DNA of 64,000 nucleotides from Sphingomonadales bacterium. GTDB taxonomy: Bacteria; Bacteroidota; Bacteroidia; Flavobacteriales_D; Crocinitomicaceae. The position numbers and the translations under genes were made by a program. The stretch covers positions 86,649-150,648 of the forward strand of contig VHBC01000004.1 in NCBI GenBank assembly GCA_016872115.1, in the 5' to 3' direction. Position 1 is the stretch's first letter; each line of letters opens with the position of its first letter. This document shows positions 38,039 to 46,792 of this stretch, piece after piece. The notes under the pieces are model-generated. The model ran no database searches. It was not told the origin of the DNA and saw only the letters and a program-made list of their open reading frames with translations.

Positions 38039-39169
38039 ATGCACTTTGAACTCATTCAGTCAGATCCACAATCAAAAGCCCGTCTTGGCCGGCTTCATAC
38101 CGACCATGGAACCATCGAGACGCCAATCTTTATGCCGGTAGGAACCGTTGGGTCTGTTAAAGGAGTGCATCAACAAGAGCTCCGCGATGACATCAACGCA
38201 CAAATTATTTTGGGCAATACGTACCATTTATTTTTAAGGCCAGGGACAGATGTCCTCGAAGCTGCGGGCGGGTTGCATCAATTTATAGGATGGGAACGTC
38301 CAATACTTACTGATAGTGGTGGGTACCAAGTTTATTCGCTTTCCGCTTCTCGAAAAATACAAGAGGAGGGCGTTAAATTCCAATCTCATATTGACGGGAG
38401 TTATCATTTTTTTACCCCTGAGCGCGCCATCGAAATTCAGCGCAGCATTGGTGCTGACATCATAATGGCATTCGACGAATGCACACCGTATCCTTGCGAC
38501 TACGCTTACGCTAAACGGTCAATGCACCTAACGCATCGTTGGTTGGGTCGTTGTTTTACTGCCATGGAGCAAACCGAACCAAAATACGGTTACCAACAAG
38601 CGCTTTTCCCCATTGTACAAGGAAGTACCTACAAAGACCTGCGCGAGGCATCTGCCCATGCTATTGCCGAGTTTGATGCAGTCGGAAATGCAATCGGAGG
38701 TCTTTCGGTTGGTGAACCCGACGACGATCTTTACGAAATGACTGAACTTGTTTGCGGTATTTTACCTACCGAAAAACCGCGTTACTTGATGGGGGTTGGA
38801 ACGCCCATTAATTTATTAGAAGCCATTGCTTTAGGTGTCGATATGTTTGATTGCGTGATGCCTAGCCGTAATGCCCGCCATGGCTTACTTTACACCTGGG
38901 AAGGAACCATTAACATCAAGAATGAAAAATGGGCCAAAGACTTTTCTCCACTCGATCCAAGTAGCAAAGTATGGGTTGATCATGTTTATACCAAGGCCTA
39001 CTTGCGCCACTTGATTAAAACGAGTGAATACCTTGGAATACAAATCGCTACTATTCATAATTTGGCATTTTACTTGGAACTCATGCGTGTAGCGAGAGAG
39101 AAAATAGCTTCAGGTGAGTTCGTTTCTTGGAAAAACCATGTGGTATCTAAACTCGGCCAAAGGCTTTAA
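38039..39169 (+). CDS. tgt: tRNA-guanine transglycosylase (queuine tRNA-ribosyltransferase)
   Basis: Tgt swaps guanine 34 of GUN-anticodon tRNAs for preQ1 on the way to queuosine. The 376-residue protein has the TIM-barrel motifs LTDSGGYQVYSL (nucleophile/base region), DECTPYPCDYAYAKRS, IGGLSVGEP and MPSRNARHG. The C-terminal zinc site of classical Tgt, CxCxxC plus a later His, is not intact: where the three Cys are expected the sequence reads DPSSKVWVDH, although TIHN with the His is retained. The ATG at 38039 is preferred over an upstream TTG that overlaps the promoter. Coupled to an LptF/LptG permease 1 bp downstream. Confidence 0.95.
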   Translation: MHFELIQSDPQSKARLGRLHTDHGTIETPIFMPVGTVGSVKGVHQQELRDDINAQIILGNTYHLFLRPGTDVLEAAGGLHQFIGWERPILTDSGGYQVYSLSASRKIQEEGVKFQSHIDGSYHFFTPERAIEIQRSIGADIIMAFDECTPYPCDYAYAKRSMHLTHRWLGRCFTAMEQTEPKYGYQQALFPIVQGSTYKDLREASAHAIAEFDAVGNAIGGLSVGEPDDDLYEMTELVCGILPTEKPRYLMGVGTPINLLEAIALGVDMFDCVMPSRNARHGLLYTWEGTINIKNEKWAKDFSPLDPSSKVWVDHVYTKAYLRHLIKTSEYLGIQIATIHNLAFYLELMRVAREKIASGEFVSWKNHVVSKLGQRL

Positions 39170-39170
39170 A

Positions 39171-40247
39171 ATGCTTAAACTCATAGACCGATACATCATC
39201 AAAAAATTCCTCAGCACGTTTTTTTTCATGCTGGGCCTCATTATGCTGTTCTCAGTGGTTTTTGATATTTCTGAAAAACTAAGTGAGTTTATCTCGAACA
39301 AAGCACCGCTTCAAGAGATTTTTTTTAAATACTACGTTACATTTATTCTTCATTACGGGAATACCTTTTCTTCAATGATTATTTTTTTATCGGTCATTTG
39401 GTTTACCGGAAAAATGGCGCAGAACACTGAAATTATTCCAATTTGGTTCTCTGGTAGACCAGTTGCAAGATTTCTAAGACCCTACTTTATTGGTGCCACA
39501 ATTATCACGATTTTATCATTATTACTTAATCACTTAATTATGCCGCGCACCAATAAAATAAGATTGGCCTTTGAGGAGCGTTATTACCGCGATGTACTTA
39601 CCGTCAATAATTACCAAGCAGAATATCCGGGAAATGAATTGGTTTATTTTTCCAATTATGCCGCCCAAGAGCAGCGCATCAATGACCTCACCATTCAAAA
39701 GTGGAGCAAAGACAATCAACCTATCTATTTTTTAAGGGCGCGCTTTGCCAAAAATAAACCGGGGACCGACCAGTGGGAGCTAACTGATTACTACGAGAAA
39801 GATTATACCTTTCCAAAAGCCATGCTCAAACATGGCCAACATAAAGACACCACTTTAAAGTACAGAATTGAAGAGATGGCCCAGCGTGATAATGCTGCTC
39901 AGGCACTCACTTTTACTGAGCTGACTACCGCAATTCAAAGAGAGAAACTGAAAGGTTCAAAACTTGTTCCGGATTTTGAAATTGAATTGCATCAGCGAAC
40001 CGCTTTTCCTTTTGCAACCTATATCCTGACGATCATTGGTGTCTCAGTCGCTTCACAAAAGAAAAGAGGTGGTCAAGGATTGAATATTGCTATTGGTTTG
40101 ATTTTTATTTTCGTCTACATTTTTGCCATGAAAATGCTTACGGTTGCAGCAGTTAAGGTCGGATTCCCCACTTTTTGGTCTGTATGGTTACCAAATGCCA
40201 TTTTCGCATTGATTGCGTTTGTTTTTTACCGCAGCGCTCAAAAATAA
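39171..40247 (+). CDS. LptF/LptG family permease
   Basis: A 358-residue inner-membrane protein of the YjgP/YjgQ family, which forms the ABC permease that extracts lipopolysaccharide toward the outer membrane. It begins MLKLIDRYIIKKFLSTFF, the typical first helix, followed by helices at about 12-35, 55-80 and 100-120. A periplasmic beta-jellyroll domain (about 125-270) and C-terminal helices (about 280-358) follow. LptF versus LptG cannot be decided. It starts one base after the tgt stop and overlaps the convergent rnz by 10 bp. Confidence 0.9.
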   Translation: MLKLIDRYIIKKFLSTFFFMLGLIMLFSVVFDISEKLSEFISNKAPLQEIFFKYYVTFILHYGNTFSSMIIFLSVIWFTGKMAQNTEIIPIWFSGRPVARFLRPYFIGATIITILSLLLNHLIMPRTNKIRLAFEERYYRDVLTVNNYQAEYPGNELVYFSNYAAQEQRINDLTIQKWSKDNQPIYFLRARFAKNKPGTDQWELTDYYEKDYTFPKAMLKHGQHKDTTLKYRIEEMAQRDNAAQALTFTELTTAIQREKLKGSKLVPDFEIELHQRTAFPFATYILTIIGVSVASQKKRGGQGLNIAIGLIFIFVYIFAMKMLTVAAVKVGFPTFWSVWLPNAIFALIAFVFYRSAQK

Positions 40248-41167
40248 GCGGTCCATTTTCCTAAAGTCAAATGCAAGCCGTCTTCGGCGCTAGCCACATG
40301 CGAATGAATTTTTCGTGCCTCGATTAAATGTTGGTTCGAGTCATCGTAACGAGAAGAAAAATGCCCTAATAATAAATACTTGCATTCGGCTTTTAGCGCC
40401 TGCTCTGCCGCTTGCTGAGCAGTGGAGTGAAAAGTGACTTTGGCCCGCTCAAGGTGCTGCTGGGTAAAGGTTGCTTCGTGATAAAGTAGATCTGCTTTAC
40501 GAATGGCATCAAGGTAATTTGGACTTGGTTTGGTGTCGGAGCAATAGGCATAACTGTAAACGGCTGGCGGGGGAAGGGTATAGTCTTCGAAATCGTAAAA
40601 AATACCATTTCTTTCAATTGAAATGCCTGCTTTTAATTTAGGTAAATCTTCAATCAATAGACCCGAGTCGGCAATAGCTTTTTTGTCGAGATTGCGTGGT
40701 TTGGGTTTTTCATTGATACGGTAACCGAGTGTTGGAATGCGGTGTTTGAGCGCAAATGCATGAATTTCAATGAGGCGGTCTTCAAAAATAAGTTCCAGTG
40801 GGCCCGGTGTTAATTCATGGAAACAAAGATCAAACTGCAGCGGATGCCCTCCGGCAGCTAGCATGGCACTGATGAGTTTTTCTAGTCCTGGTGGGCCAAA
40901 AATATGTAATCTTTTATCGCGACCCAATAAATGTATGGTGGAAAGCAAGCCGGGCAGCCCAAAAAAATGATCGCCGTGTAAATGTGAAATCAGGATGATT
41001 TGAATTTTTTGAAGTTTGAGTCCAAACTTGCGCAATTGTTGCTGTGTACCTTCACCGCAATCAATTAAGATATGGCGTTCATTGCAATTGACATACTGCG
41101 CAGTGGCTTGTCTTTTACTTGTTGGGAGTGCGGCCCCTGACCCGAGAATGTGGATATCAAAACTCAC
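40238..41167 (-). CDS. rnz: Ribonuclease Z
   Basis: RNase Z removes the 3' trailer of tRNA precursors. The 309-residue metallo-beta-lactamase-fold protein has the zinc motif SHLHGDH (61-67), the N-terminal ILGSGAALPTSKR and the late motifs YHEATF and LLGHFSSRY, with normal length. It overlaps the STAS gene upstream by 4 bp (ATGA) and the convergent LptF/LptG gene by 10 bp. Confidence 0.95.
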   Translation of the reverse strand: MSFDIHILGSGAALPTSKRQATAQYVNCNERHILIDCGEGTQQQLRKFGLKLQKIQIILISHLHGDHFFGLPGLLSTIHLLGRDKRLHIFGPPGLEKLISAMLAAGGHPLQFDLCFHELTPGPLELIFEDRLIEIHAFALKHRIPTLGYRINEKPKPRNLDKKAIADSGLLIEDLPKLKAGISIERNGIFYDFEDYTLPPPAVYSYAYCSDTKPSPNYLDAIRKADLLYHEATFTQQHLERAKVTFHSTAQQAAEQALKAECKYLLLGHFSSRYDDSNQHLIEARKIHSHVASAEDGLHLTLGKWTAYF

Positions 41168-41505
41168 TTGGCTAGCAAGTCTAACGCGGCTTCTGTTGAA
41201 GAGCCAATGGTCAGTACTTTGTCGAGCTGAGCGATTTCAATGAGTTTGAGTACACTAGGCTGAAGACCAGTAAGTGCAAATTTGCCATTGGTGTCTTTGC
41301 AGAGTCTGTTGGCTATTAATACCGCAGATAGACCCGAAGAGTCGCAGTATTTAGTTTGAGACATGTCCAAGACAATATAATTGCTGCCTACTTTGTTGAG
41401 CTGTAAAAAATGTGCCTTGAGTTCAGGAGCATTACTGGCATCTAGTTTTTCAACTTTTGTTCTCACGACAACAATTTGACCCTGAGGATCCACAGAAAAG
41501 TTCAT
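41164..41505 (-). CDS. STAS domain protein (anti-sigma factor antagonist type)
   Basis: A 113-residue single STAS domain like SpoIIAA/RsbV. The phosphorylation-site motif CDSSGLSAV has Ser56 and Ser57, either of which may be phosphorylated. Classical partners (RsbW-type kinase, SigB) are not encoded nearby. The gene is coupled to rnz by an ATGA overlap. In Bacteroidota lone STAS proteins are common and their partners are mostly undefined, so regulatory partner switching is inference. Confidence 0.88.
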   Translation of the reverse strand: MNFSVDPQGQIVVVRTKVEKLDASNAPELKAHFLQLNKVGSNYIVLDMSQTKYCDSSGLSAVLIANRLCKDTNGKFALTGLQPSVLKLIEIAQLDKVLTIGSSTEAALDLLAK

Positions 41506-41519
41506 AGCAAGGATTTGCT

Positions 41520-41527
41520 CAAAAATA
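41520..41527 (-). promoter_or_regulatory. -7 promoter box for STAS-rnz
   Basis: On the minus strand this reads TATTTTTG, an exact match 14 nt before the STAS gene ATG, in the 28-bp gap after pyrB. This supports a separate transcript for STAS-rnz. Confidence 0.5.
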
Positions 41528-41533
41528 GCTAAT

Positions 41534-42463
41534 TTATCTTTCGATTTTAGCCGCGAGCAAATAAATTACAGCCATGCGAATCGCTACGCCATTTTCAACT
41601 TGGTCGAGAATGATACTTTGTTTGGAGTCTGCCACATCGGAACTGATCTCAACACCGCGGTTAATTGGGCCAGGGTGCATGATGATAATTTCTTTTGACA
41701 AACTGTCAAGTAAGGCTTTGTCGAGGCCAAAAAGGGAGGCGTATTCGCGCAGAGAAGGAAAGAATTTGATGTCTTGACGTTCAAGTTGAATGCGAAGCAT
41801 ATTTGCGACATCGCACCATTCAAGCGCTTCTCTTAAGTTGTGTGACACCTTGACTCCAAGTTGGTCGATGTGTTTTGGGATAAGCGTACTTGGGCCACAT
41901 ACCATTACTTCTGCACCGAGTTTTTGTAGGCAATAGATATTGCTGAGTGCGACTCTTGAGTGCAAGATGTCTCCGACGATCACGACTTTTTTTCCTTCTA
42001 CCGTACCAAGCTTTTCTTGAATAGAAAATGCATCGAGTAAAGCTTGAGTGGGGTGTTCGTGGGTGCCGTCACCCGCATTGACAACCCGCGCTTTGATTTT
42101 TTGAGAAAGAAACTGAGCAGCCCCTGGATTGGGATGGCGCATCACCACCATATCCACTTTCATTGCAAGGATGTTATTTACCGTATCGACTAGTGTTTCT
42201 CCTTTTTTGACGGATGAACTTGCGGCACTGAAATTGACGACGTCTGCAGAAAGCCGTTTTTGTGCAAGCTCAAAAGAGAGTCTAGTGCGTGTTGAGTTTT
42301 CAAAAAAGACATTTGCTATAGTGATGTCGCGCAATGATGGTACTTTTTTAATGGGGCGGTTGATCACTTCTTTGAAGCGAGCAGCAGTCTCTAAAATGAG
42401 TTCGATGTCTTGACGCGTGAGGTCTACGATGCCGGTGAGGTGATCAACGCTGAGCTGCTTCAT
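41534..42463 (-). CDS. pyrB: Aspartate carbamoyltransferase catalytic subunit
   Basis: PyrB makes carbamoyl-aspartate from carbamoyl phosphate and aspartate, the first committed pyrimidine step. The 309-residue protein has the carbamoyl phosphate motif STRTR (57-61) and HPTQALLDA. The frame is open further upstream, but ATG 42463 gives the family N-terminus (MKQLSVDHLTG) and overlaps pyrR by 20 bp. No pyrI regulatory subunit is present, so feedback control must differ from E. coli. Confidence 0.97.
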   Translation of the reverse strand: MKQLSVDHLTGIVDLTRQDIELILETAARFKEVINRPIKKVPSLRDITIANVFFENSTRTRLSFELAQKRLSADVVNFSAASSSVKKGETLVDTVNNILAMKVDMVVMRHPNPGAAQFLSQKIKARVVNAGDGTHEHPTQALLDAFSIQEKLGTVEGKKVVIVGDILHSRVALSNIYCLQKLGAEVMVCGPSTLIPKHIDQLGVKVSHNLREALEWCDVANMLRIQLERQDIKFFPSLREYASLFGLDKALLDSLSKEIIIMHPGPINRGVEISSDVADSKQSIILDQVENGVAIRMAVIYLLAAKIER

Positions 42464-43004
42464 TTGCTTCTTTTGTGAATAATAATACCTGATCTTGTCC
42501 TTCAATTTCTAACCACTCGACAGCTACTCTTTCGGTACTAAGCGTGTCAACTGTTTTGCCGATGTAATCCGCCTGTATAGGGAGGTCACGGCTGAATCTT
42601 CTGTCGATGAGTATTAGAAGCTGCACTTGTGAAGGACGGCCAAAAGTGAGTAATGCATCTAGACCAGCCCTGATGGTTCGGCCTGTAAATAATACATCGT
42701 CGATGAGGATAATGCGCTTGTTTTCGATGGAAAAATCGATATTGGTTATGCTTGGGAGCAATGGTGTTTCTCTACGACGGAAGTCGTCTCGGTGAAAAGT
42801 AATATCTAGATTACCCGCCTGAATGGTATGACCAAGAATGGATTCGAGTATGTTTTTGAGACGAGTAGTGACGTGAATTCCTCTTGGTTGAAGGCCAATT
42901 AGGATGGAGTTTTGGAAGTCGCTGTGGGTCTCGATAAGTTGATGGGAAAGGCGTTTGAGCGTCAGTTCGAGCTGGGTGGCATTGAGGATGACTTGCTTTT
43001 CCAT
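42444..43004 (-). CDS. pyrR: Bifunctional pyr operon regulator / uracil phosphoribosyltransferase PyrR
   Basis: PyrR of Bacillus binds the 5' leader of pyr mRNA and causes attenuation; it also has uracil phosphoribosyltransferase activity. The 186-residue protein has the PRPP motif RIILIDDVLFTGRTIRAG at about 94-111 and the LIGLQPRG region (about 35-42), which fit PyrR. It overlaps pyrB by 20 bp. An exact -7 box lies 5 nt before the ATG, leaving no room for a leader RNA of the Bacillus kind. Its regulatory mode here is therefore open. Confidence 0.93.
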   Translation of the reverse strand: MEKQVILNATQLELTLKRLSHQLIETHSDFQNSILIGLQPRGIHVTTRLKNILESILGHTIQAGNLDITFHRDDFRRRETPLLPSITNIDFSIENKRIILIDDVLFTGRTIRAGLDALLTFGRPSQVQLLILIDRRFSRDLPIQADYIGKTVDTLSTERVAVEWLEIEGQDQVLLFTKEANEAAQR

Positions 43005-43009
43005 TTTTG

Positions 43010-43017
43010 CAAAGATA
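43010..43017 (-). promoter_or_regulatory. -7 promoter box for pyrR-pyrB, leaderless spacing
   Basis: On the minus strand this reads TATCTTTG, an exact match ending 5 nt before the pyrR ATG. It occupies the 15-bp gap after folC. No -33 TTG at normal spacing is seen. Confidence 0.45.
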
Positions 43018-43019
43018 CG

Positions 43020-44234
43020 CTAAAAAATCTTTTTTTGGTCAGGTAAATCTGAGAGTAAGAAAAAACTACCCGTTATCCAAAGCAAGTCATCGATTCCCAT
43101 TTGTTTTTGGATGTCTTGAATTGCCACCGCTAAATCAGCATAAATGGTCTTGATACCCAATGCTTGCCAGTCTTGTATTGTTTTGCTTCTGGGATTAGAG
43201 AAAACACAGGCCGCGACGATTGCTTTTGGTGGAAAAAGCGACAAAATCTCAGCAGCGTCTTTGTCTTGTGACGCCCCGTATAAAATGAAAAGTCGCCGTT
43301 TGACTTGTTTGATAATGAGTGGAAGCGTTGCATTTATTCCGGCCGAATTGTGCGAAACATCTATCACGATTTTAGGCTCCTCGGCAATGACTTGTAAGCG
43401 CCCAAAAAAACCTGTATGTTGCTTTAAATGCTGAAGTGCTGACTTTATTTGTTTTTCATTGAACTCAAAATCAAGTTTTTTCAATGCCAATAAAGCCGTT
43501 TGTAAATTTTTCTTTTGATACCCATCTACAGGTATAGTTTCAATGTTTAGTTCAACGTCAGTTGCAAAGTAGATTGGAGCAGAAACGGCAGTTGATTTTT
43601 GTATAAAAACGCTTTGGGTGAATTCATTTTTTTCACCGATGACAACCGGCGTATTCGCCTTAATTATTCCTGCTTTTTCGGTAGCGATTTGCTGTAGTGT
43701 ATCGCCCAGAAATGCTTGGTGATCAAATGCAATATTTGTAATGATGCTCACCTTTGGTTCAATGATATTTGTCGCATCTAAGCGCCCCCCAAGACCCGTT
43801 TCTATAACGATGTAATCACATTGCTTTTCTATGAAATAATCCAAAGCCATTGCAAACGTAAGTTCAAAAAAACTGGCATCTGTCTCGAGCTTGAGGGCTT
43901 GGTAACGTTTGCAAAATGCGATGACATGCGCTTGTGATATGGGTTCACCATTGACCCTTATTCTTTCTGAAAAATCAAAAATATGCGGTGAAGTAAATAG
44001 TCCAACTCGAAGGCCTTTCTCTTGGAGTAAACTTGCACAGTATGCAGCCGTGCTGCCTTTGCCATTGGTGCCTGCAATATGGATACTCGGTATTTTATTT
44101 TGCTCGATGTGCAATGTTTCGAGCAAGGTGATTACGCGCTCTAATCCAGGTTTGTATGCTTGCGCACCTAAATTTTGATAAGCAGGAAACCGCGAGAAAA
44201 GCCATTCTACCCAATTTGCATAGTTTGGTTCCAT
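43020..44234 (-). CDS. folC: Bifunctional folylpolyglutamate synthase / dihydrofolate synthase
   Basis: FolC adds glutamate to dihydropteroate and to folates. The 404-residue Mur-ligase-like protein has the ATP motif GTNGKGSTAAYCASLL (about 54-69), the HIFDFSERIRVNGEPI region, and the ETGLGGRLDATN signature (about 144-155). It lies directly after nhaD with no spacing, so they are probably co-transcribed. Confidence 0.95.
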   Translation of the reverse strand: MEPNYANWVEWLFSRFPAYQNLGAQAYKPGLERVITLLETLHIEQNKIPSIHIAGTNGKGSTAAYCASLLQEKGLRVGLFTSPHIFDFSERIRVNGEPISQAHVIAFCKRYQALKLETDASFFELTFAMALDYFIEKQCDYIVIETGLGGRLDATNIIEPKVSIITNIAFDHQAFLGDTLQQIATEKAGIIKANTPVVIGEKNEFTQSVFIQKSTAVSAPIYFATDVELNIETIPVDGYQKKNLQTALLALKKLDFEFNEKQIKSALQHLKQHTGFFGRLQVIAEEPKIVIDVSHNSAGINATLPLIIKQVKRRLFILYGASQDKDAAEILSLFPPKAIVAACVFSNPRSKTIQDWQALGIKTIYADLAVAIQDIQKQMGIDDLLWITGSFFLLSDLPDQKKIF

Positions 44235-45494
44235 TTAGAGCAAAAGAAATGTCAGAACTCCTCCTATATAACCGGCCAAAGCAACTAGAGAGAAGCGCTT
44301 GAGATACCAGCCAAAACCAATATTTTCCATTCCCATTGCCACCACCCCGGCAGCAGAGCCAATGATAAGAATTGAACCACCTGTTCCGGCGGTATAAGCT
44401 ATAAAATGCCAGGCATCTGCATCCATTGCATCTTTGAACATCCCAATACTCGCTGCCACGAGTGGCACGTTGTCAATGACAGCTGAGGCTATGCCCAGAA
44501 TGGATATATAGAGTTCCTTGGAAATACCTGCTGCTAAAACATTTTCACCCAGCTTTTCAATCATGCCGAGTTGTTCCATTCCAGCGACGGTCATGAGTAT
44601 GCCAAGAAAAAAAAGGATAGAAGGCATTTCTATTTTGGACAAGGCCTTGAGGGTGGGGCCAACGTGTCCACCCTGTTCATTTAAAGAACTCAAATTCAGT
44701 TGTCGTTTACTTAATAACTCTCCTATGATCGCGAAGATGGCTAGCGAAAACATCATGCCCATGTAGGGCGGAAGGTGGGTAACGGTCTTGAAAATGGGTA
44801 CCAATATGATGAGCCCGAGTCCACTCAATAATATGATATTTGAAACCCTCGATTTATGAATATTTTGGCCCGTTGAAATGGTTTGTTTAAAAATTTTGAT
44901 GCGCGATGCAATGAGTAGTGGTATAGCTAAATTGATTACCGACGGCAAGAAAATATTTTCGATGATTCCCAGTGAACTCACTTTACCCGCAATCCAGAGC
45001 ATGGTGGTGGTGACATCGCCAATTGGTGACCAAGCCCCACCTGCATTGGCGGCAATGACTACAAATCCCGACATCCACATGCGCAATTCCCTCTTGGCAA
45101 CCATTTTACGCAGTATGGAAATCAAAACAATAGTGGCAGTCAGGTTGTCTATGATTGCAGACAAAACAAAGGTAAGAATAGAGATGACCAACAAAAGCTG
45201 ATAAGCTGTTTTTACGCGAATCAAAGACTGGACAGCCTTGAAACCATCAAAATAGTCAATCATTTCGACAATAGCCATTGCGCCCATTAAAAAAATGAGG
45301 ATTTCGGTTGTCTTGCCAAAATGATGCAGCAGTTGTTCTGTCATCAAATGCTGATCAGGACTCCAAAACGAAATGATTGCCCATGTAATAGTCATCATGA
45401 GCAATGCAGGTATCAGTTTATCGATACGCAATGCATGTTCTAAACTTATGGCTGCGTAACCAATGATAAATATGAGTACAATAACTAGCGCCAT
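44235..45494 (-). CDS. nhaD: Na+/H+ antiporter NhaD family
   Basis: A 419-residue membrane protein with about twelve helices of the ion transporter superfamily. It has NhaD-like features: IDNLTATIVLISILRK (about 114-129), NAGGAWSPIGDVTTTMLW (about 148-165) and DNVPLVAASIGMF (about 342-354). It exports Na+ or Li+ in exchange for H+, which suits a marine or saline habitat, but that is inference. It lies 9 bp after the glutamate-type dehydrogenase gene and abuts folC. Confidence 0.9.
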   Translation of the reverse strand: MALVIVLIFIIGYAAISLEHALRIDKLIPALLMMTITWAIISFWSPDQHLMTEQLLHHFGKTTEILIFLMGAMAIVEMIDYFDGFKAVQSLIRVKTAYQLLLVISILTFVLSAIIDNLTATIVLISILRKMVAKRELRMWMSGFVVIAANAGGAWSPIGDVTTTMLWIAGKVSSLGIIENIFLPSVINLAIPLLIASRIKIFKQTISTGQNIHKSRVSNIILLSGLGLIILVPIFKTVTHLPPYMGMMFSLAIFAIIGELLSKRQLNLSSLNEQGGHVGPTLKALSKIEMPSILFFLGILMTVAGMEQLGMIEKLGENVLAAGISKELYISILGIASAVIDNVPLVAASIGMFKDAMDADAWHFIAYTAGTGGSILIIGSAAGVVAMGMENIGFGWYLKRFSLVALAGYIGGVLTFLLL

Positions 45495-45503
45495 AATTTG
45501 GTT

Positions 45504-46733
45504 TTAGATGAGTTGTTTCAAAGCAATTTCAAATGCGGTTTTAGCAATGCCTCTTTGATGAGGATTGTCGTGGTGCGTTTTTTCTAGTGCCTTGAAAATG
45601 GTATGACTTGCATCTTCAAAAATAGCAGCATCTTCGAGCTGCTCTAAATCTGAGCTCATGAGAAAAGCAAATACTCTAGCCATACCACAATTGGCAATAA
45701 AGTCCGGTATGAGCGCCAATGAAGCATCTGCTTTTTCAGCTATAGGACCAAAGAAAATTTCTCGATCGGCGAAAGGCACGTTGGCACCTGAAGCAATGAC
45801 TTGTACACCGGCGGCAAGTAGCTGATCTAGTTGCTCTTCGGTGATTATGCGGCTACCTGCACAAGGAATAAAAATATCAGCAGGTGTGGACCAAAACTTG
45901 GAATTGACCGTTTCATAACTAAACATTTCAGGTGCATTGAGTTCGTTTCCATTTTTCTGGATGAAAAGTTCGCGAATCTGCTCAAAACTATAGCCTTCGT
46001 CTTGAATAAGGCCACCAACCCGGTCAATGATTCCAACTATTTTGGCACCTTTTTGAGCCAAGTAATAGGCTGCTGCTGACCCTACATTGCCCCAACCTTG
46101 AACCAATACGCGTTTTCCCGAGAGCTCACCACCCCAAATTTGGTAGTAATGGGCAACAGATGCCGCAACACCATAACCTGTGATCATATCTGCAACCACA
46201 TAATTTTGGGATAAATCAGGGCTATATATAGCGTTTTCTATAATTTTTGAGACCCCTCGTTGTAATTGACCGATGCGGTTGATTTTTTGGCTGTCATTGG
46301 GTTTGAAATGGCCATTAAAGACACCTTCTTGCGGATGCCAAACGCCATATTCTTCGGTAATCGGAATGACTTCATGAATTTCGTCTACGTTGAGGTCTCC
46401 ACCCGTGCCATAATAGCTCTTCAGCATAGGTGAAACAGCTGAAAACCAACGCTTTAGAACCTCTTTTTTTCTTGGGTCTTTAGGGTCAAAATTAATTCCA
46501 GATTTGGCGCCACCAATTGCCGGTCCGGCAACAGTGAATTTGACTTCCATTGTTTTGGCCAAGGACTCAACCTCTCGCTTATCGAGGCCAACACGCATAC
46601 GGGTTCCGCCACCTGCAGCACCGCCTCTTAATGAGTTAATGACCACCCATCCTTCGGCATCGGTATGAGGGTCTTTCCATTCAAATACAATCTCAGGTCT
46701 TTTGTTCTCAAATTTGGAGAGTAATTCTTTCAT
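45504..46733 (-). CDS. Glu/Leu/Phe/Val family dehydrogenase
   Basis: A 409-residue amino acid dehydrogenase that oxidatively deaminates an L-amino acid to its 2-oxo acid with NAD(P). The catalytic Lys lies in GPAIGGAKSGINFDP (about 70-84). The cofactor Rossmann motif is VQGWGNVGSAAAYYLAQKGAKIVGIID. Substrate choice (Glu, Leu or Phe) cannot be fixed from sequence. An upstream in-frame ATG at 46796 would overlap anmK; the ATG at 46733 matches the family better. A one-mismatch -7 box (TAACTTTA) lies upstream. Confidence 0.9.
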   Translation of the reverse strand: MKELLSKFENKRPEIVFEWKDPHTDAEGWVVINSLRGGAAGGGTRMRVGLDKREVESLAKTMEVKFTVAGPAIGGAKSGINFDPKDPRKKEVLKRWFSAVSPMLKSYYGTGGDLNVDEIHEVIPITEEYGVWHPQEGVFNGHFKPNDSQKINRIGQLQRGVSKIIENAIYSPDLSQNYVVADMITGYGVAASVAHYYQIWGGELSGKRVLVQGWGNVGSAAAYYLAQKGAKIVGIIDRVGGLIQDEGYSFEQIRELFIQKNGNELNAPEMFSYETVNSKFWSTPADIFIPCAGSRIITEEQLDQLLAAGVQVIASGANVPFADREIFFGPIAEKADASLALIPDFIANCGMARVFAFLMSSDLEQLEDAAIFEDASHTIFKALEKTHHDNPHQRGIAKTAFEIALKQLI

Positions 46734-46792
46734 TGATAAATTTATTTTCAGCGAGGTAAAGTTACCATTTTTAGACGGGAAGCGGGGATTTT

